From NCBI RefSeq assembly GCF_035083965.1, contig NC_089739.1:6374001-6438000 (forward strand): 64,000 bases of DNA, written 5' to 3'. Positions 12,601 through 23,600 of the stretch are shown here, in pieces. Position 1 is the stretch's first letter, and every line of letters begins with the position of its first letter. Source of the stretch: Branchiostoma lanceolatum. Its lineage: Eukaryota > Chordata > Leptocardii > Amphioxiformes > Branchiostomatidae. The translations under genes and the position numbers were made by a program. A model generated the notes under the pieces. That model was not told the origin of the DNA and ran no database searches. It saw only the letters and a list, made by a program, of their open reading frames with translations.

Positions 12601-15600
12601 TGAATACACACGAGCTTGACAGCAAAAATGTGCTTCTCCACAGGTCAGTGACTTTACCCAGACAATACTGTAAAATGCAGAAATGTTCGTGGTGGTTTTA
12701 TGTTCGCGTTTTTTGCAGCGACTGTTTCACAGCGAATTTAAAGCCACCGCAAACATTTTGTCCAATACTGTAGCAGTATGTGACTATAGCACTGTCAGGA
12801 ACTTAAAACCATCGCGAACACTCCATTTTCGCCTTAGCACGAAATAAAAACCACGCTAACTTAAAACACTTTGAAAACCTCCTTCGTTTTCTACTGAGAA
12901 ATTAAGTCCCTGCGAATGTAACTGAACTTACAGTATTTGAGTCCCCAAAACCTCTGACGGTTCAGAATACGGTAAAATGTGTAAATGCAAGAATGTTTGC
13001 AGTAGATTTATGTTCGCGGGTGTCGCAGCTCTTCACCGCAAAATTTTTTGCCCTCCTACCACCATGTCTACCGTGTCAAACGCGTACACAATTTCTCCCT
13101 ACCGCGAAATCAAAACCATGCTAACATAAATGTATTTACAGTAACACAATGAACAATAATCACCTCTCTAGGGTCGGGGACCTCCAGTCTTGTCTCAGGC
13201 GGAGCCTTGATAGCAATGACAGTCTGCTCCTCGAAGGTACGGATGCTCCGAATGTCCTGGTACGTAACGTACGCATGCGTGCAAAGGAGTTAAGGGTAAT
13301 ATCACTCAAATCAATTACCATAGAAAAAACATACACGGTATAGTTTCCTTATTCTCTAAAAGAGGGAAAAGGGGTTATGTGCCCTCATAGTCATACATTT
13401 AGCATACGCCCTCCTACACTTAGGAGGTTTTGTGAAAAGTTAAAAATTCGGACTGACCACTTCTGACCATGCAACAGGTAGCAAGTCTTCAAGTGTGACT
13501 TGTCTGACCTTAATAAACTTATCTGAACTTAATAACACCCTCAGATGGTGACGTAGAGCTCACAGCCCCGTATACAAGGGAGCTTCAGGCATAAGCCTCA
13601 AACCTCTGCACGTAAAAGAACCCAACTCACTTATCGAGAAGAGTATTGGTGACCCTGTGTGATTGCCTGTAATTTAAGCCATAGCAAAGCCACATTGCAC
13701 TACTACAGGCTACCTGATCTATGAAAAAACATCATGCTGTTTTAACACATTAATGATGTGTATACCTTTTTAATGCTTTTCAAGAATAAAAGATATTTTT
13801 TACGCCAAAACTAAGCTGCTTTACCCTCCCACTCATCCATATAAAAGATCGTCACAGAATATCAGATCTTTACTTACTGGGTAATCATTGTAGGAGGGTA
13901 CAGCAATATTACAACTGCCAGAAACTAAGCACTACAGCAGAGTGCGCTATAAACTTTCTGCATCATATGATCCAGTGCTTGCCGAGTCATGTGTCTTATC
14001 TGCATAACATGAAGTCAGAGACAATGGATTGCTCATTCCTTGATAAGGACTGAAGTTAACCAGTCGAAAATTTGGGTAAGTCCAAATTCTTTTCTTGGAA
14101 ATTGCAGTCTAACTTTCATCTTATTCTATAGCTCACTATGATGTAATTGTATACCACGTTGTCAAGGATATTTCTTATTGTCTGGGTCCTCTGTGAGATG
14201 TTTCAGTTGTGTACTGGAGTGTCGTATAAGCTCATCCAACAGGTTTTCCTTGGCTTCTAGATCGGCAAGGTCTGTAAAGGGACAGAAAAACATTTAACAA
14301 CTTTATCTATCAAAAGACCAACTTAGTTTCCAAAGAATTTGTTTCTCAATTTCATTATATGCTAGTACTACATAATGTTACGTCTAATACTGTTAAATTA
14401 ATGGACTTGATATCAAGAAAAAATAAATGTTGTACTCATATTTTAAAAACATCAAGCAATTTTCTGATAAAAGGTTATGAGACAAAGCTAAAATATGTTT
14501 TTAGAGCCAAAGCTAAAATATGTTTTTAGAACCAAAGCTAAAATTTTTCTAAGATGGCTGACTCAACATTAGGGTCTCACCTGAGTGTAAGTCCATGACC
14601 GCAGGAGTGGCCACTCTTGCCGGGCCATTGGGCGTGATGGGAGAACCTCTGTGGGAGACCAACATAGCCATATCATCACAAAATCACAACCTTCAGCATG
14701 CTGAGGGTGACCCAAACCTCCTCACTGGTACCTTAACTTAGTCTGCTAGAACTAATATTCAATTTTTAACATCTACTGTAAACGCATTCAACTTTTAATT
14801 TCGCAGTAGGGAGATGAATCCCATCCCTCTCCTTCCATTTACATGGATGAAAAAAGTTGTGTGAAGTGCCTTTTCCCAGAGATAAAACGTCCAGCCAGGA
14901 ATTAAACCCATGACCCCTCTATCTTGTGTCTGCTAGCCCAACCACTCAGCCATTTGATGCCATTTGGCACCCAATTCCCTATTGGTTGCAGAGTTAGGCA
15001 GCAGGGAGAAGGTTAGCTGATCAACTCACCTCCATTCTATGTGGTTCTTGGACTTCTTCTTTATCAGGTTGATGCCTTCAAGCACATTTGTGATGTCATA
15101 GATTCTTCTCTTCTGTACATTTAATACCTGGACAGAGAGATTATTAAGTTATCATTATTCAAAACTGTACAACTAATGTTGAGTCAGAAAAGTTAAGACC
15201 TGAGATAAAGACTTGTATTTATAATTGGTTTCAGTGTAAAATGTAGTTACAAATGATAGTGAAATAATCTCTGAGCAGATCTATCTGTGGCAAGACAGTA
15301 CTATAAATGCCTTTATTCTTTTAAGTTTGCTGGGATTCAATTTTGCGTCAGCTGTCAGGGAGGAAATGGAGTGTCTATGGCGGCTTTTAGTTCACGGCTG
15401 AAACAAGGGGGTATGCGGGCAGAAGACACAACAAAATTTTTGCGGTGATTTAAAATATACAGACAGTAAACCGCAAACATTGAACCACTGCTAAAATTTC
15501 AACATTTACAAATTACATACAGTATCCAAAGGGCAAATCAGTGGCCATTTGGATACTGCCTTGCCACTGATAGATATACTTGGAGATTAGCATGAAAGAA

Positions 15601-18600
15601 TGTAAGTAAAATTCACAGTAGAGGAACTTGTTAACTCAATAATACAAACCTCAGCTGCCTGGTTCAAGTCTACGATGCCGTCTGGAGAGCTCCCAAGGAG
15701 GCCCACAAACTTCTTAGTCAGGAGGCCCAGCGAAGTGTCGTATCTCGTCTTCTCCAGGGGTGACTTGGCTGAAAGGTCAGAGGTTAAGAACTGTTGGCCA
15801 GCTGGTTTTAGAAAGGTCATAGGCCAACAGAATGGAAGACAACACACAAAAACAAATTGTTATATCCTGCTGATAGTTCAACAGGATTTTAAACATCAAA
15901 TACAGATTTTTAAAATTTAAATACTTGTCCACACTGCAAACGACAAATACATTGTACAACATAAACTGGAAAAACAAATATAAGACTAACAGGAAACAAA
16001 GCAAACCTTTTGGACTTCCCCTCTTCTTCGTACTTTTAGTTGGAGACTTGAAAGTGTCATCCAAGATTCCTCCATCTAATTCCAGCTTTCTCTTAGCCTA
16101 TAGATAGAATACACAAGAAAGAGAAAACAGGGTTATCTGCATATCATAGAGAGTGACTTCAGACTTGTGAAAAAGTGTAGATATCTTTCGAATTGAGTCT
16201 GTGGCTGTAGTTAATTGTATATTGAAGATCTAACACTTGGGCAGGATTGCATACGGTATATGGTGAAATATTTGCAGCGGTTTTATGTTTGCAATTTTCA
16301 CCACACGGCGACCATACATTCTATTTTTCACTGCCCCCCTCCCCTCTGCTTCACCACGAACTTATATTGATTTTTTTAGTTATAACATCTTTTTTGTTAC
16401 AGAAAGCTGGTGTGTCACGCCGGAGGGTGGTTATACCGTCTTTACAGATACAGATATGTTACTGAGATTTCTTTATGGGCAGGGAGTTAATTTCTGTATT
16501 ATCTATATAAACCCGAAGACAAATGCACCAAAACCTATATCCTGTTCTTGTTGCCATGCTCAAATTTCTCCCTTGAAGTCCAAAACAAAACAAAAACAGG
16601 ATCAAGAGATGAAACGTGATCATCTCTTTCACACCCTCTCTTCACTATGCAAATGTGCTCTTCTCATGAATACACCATGCATACAATTAGCAGCATTCCT
16701 GATAATTAGCTACTAATTGGGGGGACTGATGATATCTCATAAGTCAAACCCTTCCCTAGTTATAGACAATTACATTTGTATAATTTAGATAAGCAGCTTT
16801 TATACCTATTTTGTACACTGTTCTTTTATGTATGTTATTTGCATTTAGCCTTCGGGCATGAATTTGCAATAAACTTATTATTGTCTATAAAGATTTCTCG
16901 TATAGGGCTTTTCAGCCATAGTCGATGCTGTAGGGCTGTTGTGAATTAGGATTTTACCATGGTCAATACTGACCGACGGAGGCCATATATATAATGATTT
17001 CCTTGGAAGAAATGCACAACAAAAATGTTGAAACGTAAGAGGAAACAACAATGTAGAAATGTCACACAAAAAGGTTGGCATGCAAAAATCTGATAGACAT
17101 TGAGCTGCTCAGTGATTGGTTGAACTGCTAATCATAACGGACAGCCGGGATTTTTTAACTGCAAAATTTGAGGGGAGGGGGGGGGGGACTGGGTAGGAAG
17201 CAAGTTTTATCAGTGCTTTGTACTATTTTGTTTTAGCTACGGCCACAGAAAAGAGAATGCAACACACAGGTACAGTGTTCTCGCCAGGCCTTTTCAGCAT
17301 AGGGGCCCCCTATGCTGTGATTTGGACCCCCTATGCTGTGATCTGGACCCCTATGCTGTGTTTCAATTCAACCAGCATAGGGGTGTTCCTTTCTGGGACA
17401 AACCTTGTGACCCTTCATAAATCTTATAAGAAGTTCATATTTGGCTTTAGAATGAGGCTGTGACAGAGGAAAAAGTCTACTTCACAAAATTTATCACTCA
17501 AAATGCATGAAATAATGTCTCATTGGGTTATGAATTTACAAATTTTCCGGGGGAACATGCCAGACTCCCTACTCTGGTCATGTCTTCAGCACTCCATGCG
17601 TGACTTGCACCGCGTAAAGTTGACCTTCTGTACCTGACCCCTATGCTGTGAAAAAATTCTGGTGAGAACACTGAGGTATATTTGGATGCAATGCTGACCA
17701 CAGTCACCAGATATTGGGATTTTCTAAATTAATAACCAAGTCAACAACACCTTAACATCATAAGAAAACTGGCAACTGAGGTCACATTATGGTCAAGTGT
17801 TAACAAGTGTAAGAGTTAAGACTTATTGTTGTCGACAATTTTCGATTCTCGATCAATAAAAATGGGTCACTCACGATTATCTTACATTAAATTTACATAA
17901 CTATATGATAATACACCCCCTTCTAGCAAGACCAAACTTATGCAGTGTATTCACAGGGGTGATTTGATCCCGTTGCATCCTGTTGCCATGGCAACAGATG
18001 GGTTGCTATCTACTAAAGCATGACTAATCTGTTACGCATACACAAAACTGAACTTCTAACAAAAACAGATGTGTACCAAAACAGCAGGAATTCCTGTACC
18101 AAAAATCCTGTACAAATACACTTATCAATGGAAGCCATACAAATCATATTGAAAATCACAGGCATTAAACACTTTAGATGTTAAAAATTAATTTTTAAAT
18201 GGGACACCCCCCTTTTCTGAACAATTAAAAGCCCCACCCTGTTCCAGAGTGCAAAGGGCAAAGCGTATGTCTATTGTTCTGCAATTCTGTAAGATAAAAC
18301 AAGATCTAGCTCTCAGCTGAACAATTTTTCAACGTACCTTTACACACTTGTAAATCAATGTAAGAACTTCCCATTTTCAAATTATAATTCAAGCAGAAAT
18401 GCTAGCAAAAAATTGCAGGAAATAATTTGTGGGCGTATCAAAGAACTCAAGTCACTCCCGCCATATTTGCAAGCCGGCATTCATAATTATAAGCCACAGT
18501 ACCTGAAGCATTTCTGCAAGATTTGGGAATGGAAATACAGAACTTTATCATGATATTTGTAATTGCAAAACTTACCGGAGGTCTTCCTAGAGCGGGTCTT

Positions 18601-18827
18601 GGACCTTTGTCGCCGAAGCCATTGCTCGGGGTCGTGAAGGTTTGCTGGGCGGAACCTTGTTGCGGGGTCGCCCGTACCTTGACGTCCGAGGACCCGCTGA
18701 CGAAATATTCAGCAGTCTGGAGCGGGCTGGTGATTCCGGACGATAGAATAAAGTACTGAGAACCTGAAAGTTTTTTCTGTGCCGCGGCCACAGCGCGACG
18801 GGAGCCAGGGGAGGGTCCTCTCGGCAT
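9621..18827 (-). CDS. E2F: E2F1/2/3-type transcription factor
   Basis: Sequence-specific activator that dimerises with DP and drives S-phase genes; nuclear. Coding exons: 18827-18576, 16097-16007, 15768-15650, 15127-15030, 14648-14581, 14271-14172, 13278-13164, 11640-10992, 9847-9621; 572 aa, all phases agree. Features in order: a cyclin-A-binding motif AKRKLEL split by intron 1; a winged-helix DNA-binding domain with [12 protein letters not shown] and [12 protein letters not shown]; a leucine-rich dimerisation segment ([16 protein letters not shown]); the marked box ([32 protein letters not shown]); a Ser/acidic linker; and a C-terminal pocket-protein-binding motif [13 protein letters not shown]. 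The cyclin motif and marked box place it with E2F1-3, not E2F4/5. The linker exon (649 nt) makes it longer than human E2F3. Least certain is the donor at 10991 (GTACAG), chosen because it restores frame. Confidence 0.93.
10593..10759. repeat. MITE in the last intron of E2F
   Basis: The left end ACATTTCGGTGCC, with GTTCGGCCCCTAGC, is matched by the reverse complement of GCTAGGGGCC and GGTGCCAAAATGT at the right end. Confidence 0.65.
11641..12290 (-). repeat. Minisatellite repeating the exon-8 splice acceptor of E2F
   Basis: About ten units of 59-60 bp lie in intron 7, directly upstream (in transcript direction) of exon 8. On the minus strand each unit carries TTTGTCCTGCAG followed by AGCATTCAGATCT, which is the acceptor and first bases of the real exon 8 (acceptor at 11641, exon from 11640). 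A few units read TCTAG instead of TGCAG at the junction. Entering the unit next to the exon in frame gives eleven codons and then TAA, so the decoys cannot substitute for the exon. Confidence 0.9.
12320..12490. repeat. Dispersed repeat (TGGTCA...GGACAGGTGG family)
   Basis: Shares GTGGACAGGTGG, TTAATGCTTGTGTCAATGG and TGGTACAGGTTTG-like blocks with 34975-35125. It lies inside E2F intron 7. The class is unknown. Confidence 0.6.
12668..13143. repeat. Three adjacent palindromic-MITE relics
   Basis: Copies at 12668-12778, about 12780-12937 and 12972-13143, all in E2F intron 7. They have recognisable TACTGTAAA-type ends but diverged interiors. The last one ends about 20 bp before the exon-7 donor. 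Confidence 0.6.
13279..14171 (-). other. U12-type AT-AC intron of E2F
   Basis: Reading the minus strand, the intron starts ATATCCTTG right after AATAAGAA and ends TTTGCAC. A CCCTTAAC branch-site motif has its adenosine about 11 nt before the AC. No GT donor exists before the in-frame TGA that follows, and this choice gives the conserved [13 protein letters not shown] junction. These are the three hallmarks of a minor-spliceosome intron. Confidence 0.9.
13545..13690 (+). mobile_element. SINE tail fragment
   Basis: Contains GTAAAAGAACCCAACTCACTT and CGAGAAGAGTATTGGTGACCC, the same body as 32735-32810. The tRNA-like head is missing. Confidence 0.5.
14810..14965 (-). mobile_element. tRNA-derived SINE in E2F intron 4
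   Basis: On the minus strand: TGGCTGAGTGGTTGGGC (A box), GTCATGGGTTTAATTCC (B box, decayed), then CTGGGAAAAGGCACTTCACAC as in the other SINE bodies. Its presence in an intron shows no effect on coding. Confidence 0.65.
15300..15525. repeat. Palindromic MITE relic in E2F intron 3
   Basis: Diverged copy with GGAGTGTCTATGGCGGCTTTTAG and AACCGCAAACATTGAACC blocks. Further partial copies lie at 14765-14815 and 16254-16345. Confidence 0.5.
17060..17150 (+). repeat. Dispersed repeat with GTGATTGGTTGAAC core
   Basis: Shares GTGATTGGTTGAACTGCTAAT and GACAGCCGGGAT with 22741-22880, 50005-50135 and 58005-58105. The core probably belongs to the element delimited at 22544-23054. It carries an inverted CCAAT box, and three of the copies also carry a CCCCGCC(C/G) box. 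Confidence 0.6.
17273..17673. repeat. MITE with CAGTGTTCTC ends in E2F intron 1
   Basis: Ends CAGTGTTCTCGCCAG and CTGGTGAGAACACTG are inverted repeats about 35 bp long including CAGCATAGGGG. Both flanks read AGGTA (17268-17272, 17674-17678). Near the left end a 20-bp CCCCTATGCTGTGAT unit is repeated in tandem. Confidence 0.8.
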
Positions 18828-19089
18828 GTTGGTGAAAATCGTCCTTTGTCCCGAAATCCTAAACTCTGACCTGTCAAACCGGGGTATTTCAGTTGTCTAT
18901 TTTTCGACTTTTTCGGCAAAATTTGTGAAAAATTTTGACACAATATGGTAGTAATATATCTCAGCTTGATTTCGGGCTGGGGTTGGACCCAAAATTTGGA
19001 GGATTAGCGGAGGATGGGACGAGATCTCGGGAGGTAGTCTCAGCTATGGCGTCCCTTCTCAGTCTCATTCGACTCCAGTTTGAAATCCA

Positions 19090-19130
19090 TTTGGCGCGAA
19101 ATCATATTTCCCGCGAAACTCCGTCACGTG
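19090..19130 (-). promoter_or_regulatory. E2F promoter: tandem E2F sites and an E-box
   Basis: TTTGGCGCGAAA (19090-19101) and TTTCCCGCGAAA (19107-19118) both fit the E2F/DP consensus TTTSSCGC and are spaced 5 bp apart. A CACGTG E-box (19125-19130) is just beyond. They lie 263-303 bp upstream of the E2F start codon. An inverted ATTGG (CCAAT on the gene strand) sits at 19151-19155, and another site, TTTGGCGGGAA, at 19625-19635. The layout suggests control of E2F by E2F. Confidence 0.75.
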
Positions 19131-19159
19131 GTTTTGTTGTCCCTTTCACCATTGGGCCC

Positions 19160-20640
19160 CGCACCCTGTATACTTAATGCCAAAACTATACCAAATTTCA
19201 ACACAATGGACTTATATTAAGACAAAAAGGGCAAAATTGCACAATATGATATATATTAAAGTGGGAAAATCTATGAAAATAGATTTCTTTTCCGGATTTC
19301 TCACGATTTCTTGCAAAACTGTTTCTGTATTTTTGCTCATGCCCAGTACAGGGCACCGGACTTGGTTTCAGCCGAGTCGAGAGAGGGTCAATACAGGTCA
19401 AGATAGAATTCAATGGACAATGTTTTCCTTACGTTTAAGATTTGTTATCAAATTATCATAGTACTGAATATCATTGTATGCATCTGAATACGCGTTGAAT
19501 GTGGGAAAATAGCTCAAGACAAGAATGGTCGGCTTCGCGCGCTTTGGGTCAAGGGGCGTGGTCTCCTCAAGTGGGGTGCAGCTAATCAGGGTCGCTGTGC
19601 CGGGAAATTTGTATTTTGACCAAATTTGGCGGGAACGTTGGGTGGTCTAACAACATAGTTAGGATAATATGGCCTAAAAGACTTATATGGAAGAATAAGT
19701 AGCGACTGACACAAATAGATTCGTCCGGAACTTTGGTTAAATCCCTATATTTGGGGCCATTTTAGACTGACAACAAATCGGACCGAATTTGGCCGTACCC
19801 GGAAGTAATGTGGTCGCGGGAGAGGGCAGCCCTTGCGTCATCTCCAAGCAGATGTAGGATGAGGCGCAGTGTCTTACGCTTGTTTATAACATTCCCCAAC
19901 AAGATTATGTTTTCGTGGCTGTCTGTTTATCCGGCTGTCTGTGAACAGCATAACTCGAGAAGTTTTGGATGGATTTTTATAATATTTGGTGCTGGAAAAT
20001 TGAAGAAATGATTAGATTACCGACCCCCTGGCGGCTTTCGATTGTACTGCAGGAGAATTTATATTCAATATCTCCTGTTCAGGACATTCCATGGTCGTGT
20101 TTCTTTGATGTTAGATATAGCTCTTGGACTCGCGAAGATGCAGCTTAGGTTTGAGCCCACATGGGCGTTTTGGGACCTACAGGGATCGATTTTGTTTTAG
20201 ACTTTGAAGGAGAATAATTTAAGACGGGTAGACTTGTGACTTAGATGCTGATAATCCAAATTTTGAGCTAATTGTCATGATTAATGGGGAACTTCTAGAA
20301 GTCCGCTGCGATCCACGTATGACTTTCAAACATGTGACATATGTAACTAACCCTAAACACTCTGAAAATAAATTCAAAATAAACAACCAAACGGTCCACA
20401 CTACAAACAAATTGAGATCTATTCCACTCCTTTTCCTCTTCCCTTTCTAAACCGACCATATTGTTAACAATTTGTATGATACAAAACCCCTTTCACTGTG
20501 TAAGCAATCTGGAGCGATCACGTGACCGAAAAGAAGGTCAAAGTTAGTTACTAATTTATTCAGAAACCACGCCAGTACATCACTACGTAGCTACATCCCC
20601 AGATGCTATCTACGCAAGCTTGTTCTACAGGCGTCCCTAG
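19160..20640. other. Divergent intergenic region E2F/MBOAT
   Basis: Head-to-head gap of about 1.8 kb between the two start codons. It includes a one-ended copy of the TCTCCAAGCAGATG repeat family (from 19838) followed by a GTCTGTTTATCCGGCTGTCTG stretch that looks repetitive. Near the MBOAT start there is a palindromic TCACGTGA at 20518-20525, 133 bp from the ATG. No other gene was seen. Confidence 0.5.
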
Positions 20641-20657
20641 CTCAGCTGTTATATATC

Positions 20658-23600
20658 ATGTCTGGAGCTTTCAACATGCCTATTTCAGACGACAAGGTGA
20701 GAAAATGACGTTAGACTTATACGTATCCATGGTAACAGTGTCGCTAACGCTAAGGGAACTACTAGTATTTCAAACGGTGTTTATGACACCAACGTCTAAC
20801 GTGAATTTCTTTGGTTGCTAAAAATGCTTCCATAAATATAATGTTTAAAATATTTTTTAAAGTACATGTATGTTACGTTTTATAAGATACCACGTTGTGT
20901 AATAATTTTCATGTGTTCCACTGTTTGAGTTTTTGTGAATCGAAGCGCATTTTTTTAGTAAATTTGTGGACGTACTGCTTACAATATTTCTGGAAAACGC
21001 TGATTTTTGTACATGATTTTCATGCGGTTTGAAATTGAAGTTATATGATATTGCATCTCGCGTAACTTTGATATATGTATGATTGATGGATAGATAGATA
21101 CAGAGTTGGATAGGTACCAAATGGTGTGAAGAATATCTTAATATCAAACGCTCTTTGATTTCATTTATCGAGAAACATCGTCCTCTTCATCGTTGAACTG
21201 TGTCCACACTGCGTCTATAGCTTCAAATTAGAAATTCGTCATATGATGACGTCACTACCATGACTCCTACCGCTACACATATATGATAGTCACGTTTGCT
21301 TGTATCATGTGATATGATAGGAGCTCCCCCCCATCCATACAAATGAGTGCGACCTATATATGAACTTGTTTCTATAACGGCGTTATGATCCATGGGCTTT
21401 CAAAATACAAATTATATTTGTGCAAACATATAGGTGATTTACATGACAGACTTGAACTGTTTGCCTTATACAGACTGAACAGAAATGTCTAGTTAATATT
21501 TGTGCGTATAACTAGTGCATATATATTTGTCAAACAATTTTATAGGCATTAATTACATCACTGAGTATCAATATCACACAAGTACTGACATTTCTATTTC
21601 TGACAAAAGCTATATCCGTTTATTGTCTTTTTGTGAATATTAGTCTTACTTTAACATCATGATCATAACCACATCGTTTTGGTGTAGCCTCTAATATATA
21701 GCTTTTTGATAAAAATGACTGATTTGCCTCATTTTACAATTCACTTGTAGCCATTAAAAAACCTACTTGTTTTTGAAAGTTTATAAACATTTCCCTAATA
21801 TAACCCTCCAACTCAATCCCACACAAAAATTTGTTTTGGCTTATCACAGAAAATGATCTTGATGATTTCATAGTCCCGTGCAAAATCACCCCACGGAAGC
21901 AGGCCCACCAATCACTCTTGATCTTGACAACCGGCTGGGGGCCACGCCCTTTTCCCCTTTTACGTCTTAGTGTAACTAGAGACGCTAAACAAGGTGAGGT
22001 TAGAGGTCACGAGTCTTAAGAAGGCGGGCTGGCTGGCTACTCGACCCGCCCCAAGAGGACGTTGTGTTACGTTCTAACGGGCCCCGTCTGGGTTTTTGTT
22101 TACACCGTCTTTTGTTGCCAATATTGTCTGAGTGAATGTCTCCCGTTGCCATGCGGGATTAGAACCCGCAGAACCGGTGTATTCAAAACCACCGTCTGGG
22201 GTGTCACAACAACATTACCACCACCGCCAGGGGGGGTTGTGCCGCCCGATCCCCGATGCACAGACAGACATGGGGATCTTAATCTCTTACGAACGCCTAG
22301 AAGACAACCAACTGCGGGTAAGTGTTTCTCAAGATGTTAAGGTAACGCCTTGAGGGTTCTGTGGAATTTGCAAGCTTTGTTGTTAATTCAATTAAGGGAT
22401 TCGTGAGGGGAGTGGGTGTGCACTTGGCCTTATGAAAGGAAGCATCTAGAACTTTCTATAACCGTGGCCTTCAAACGTGTGTTTGAACTTGTGTAAAACC
22501 TCTTGTTTGGACACGTTCCACTGAGCGTAGCAACGCCATGAACTTAAAGGCACCCAGAGCATTTTATGAGGCTTGAAAACATGGAAATATTCTAGTTGCT
22601 GTAATCTTTATGAAATTGACATTTAATACCACTGTTTACCACATTTGCATACGGATTTCTTATCAAAAGTGCTTAAAAGCGGCACAAAAATAAGCTACAT
22701 GGTGATCTTTTAGTTTCTCGCGCCTAGTGTAAATAGACCGATACCATAGCCCCGCCGACCTCCGTCAAAACGTAGAAATGCAAAATTAAATCATGAAAAT
22801 GCAAATATTTGACAGACATGCAGTCACTCTCTCATTGGTTGAACCGCTAATTGTGATGGACAGTCAGGATCAGTCTATTAGGGCTTGGATTATTTTTCAT
22901 CAGTTCTCACCACACGACATCATATCTTTGCTCCTTTAATGTCGATATGTAATGGTATAGTGTTATTGAAACGTACTATGTGTAGGAATGACTAGAAATT
23001 GGAGGGTTTTTTATTCAAGCTTCAAACCTCATAAAATGCTCTGGATGCCTTTAAATACCCTTCCATTGGAATCTAAACGCACAAAACGTTTAATTATTCG
23101 CAAAACAAGAGTCTTGAATCTCAAACGAAATTAAAGGGAAGCATTTTTTATGCATTATGTTCTGTTCTAGTTTAGCCCATCCCTTCCTGTGACGTCCAAA
23201 TGATATATTAGACGTTACAACTGTCTGTACATATTGTGATGTGACAAGTGTCACGTACACCATATGCTGAAGAATTTCTTGCTTGACTGCACAGTACATT
23301 TTACATTGTGTTATGAAGTTCTGCCAATAAGACCACGACCAGTATGCAAACAAATACACCCAAGGAAGTAAAACATTCTGATCATACTTGTTTGATAGTG
23401 TCACCTACTAATACACCACCTTAGTTAAATATTTGCATTTTTCAAGATTTGTATCTTATTGTGTTCTTATTTCCTGTATTTGAATGTAGAAAAATTCTTC
23501 GGACATCAGAATCTTGTAACTTGTAGGTTTACTTTTTTCCATATGTCAATGTAGTCACAGTTTGTTGTTTGTTTCTGTTGTTGTTCTTTGTTTGTAAATG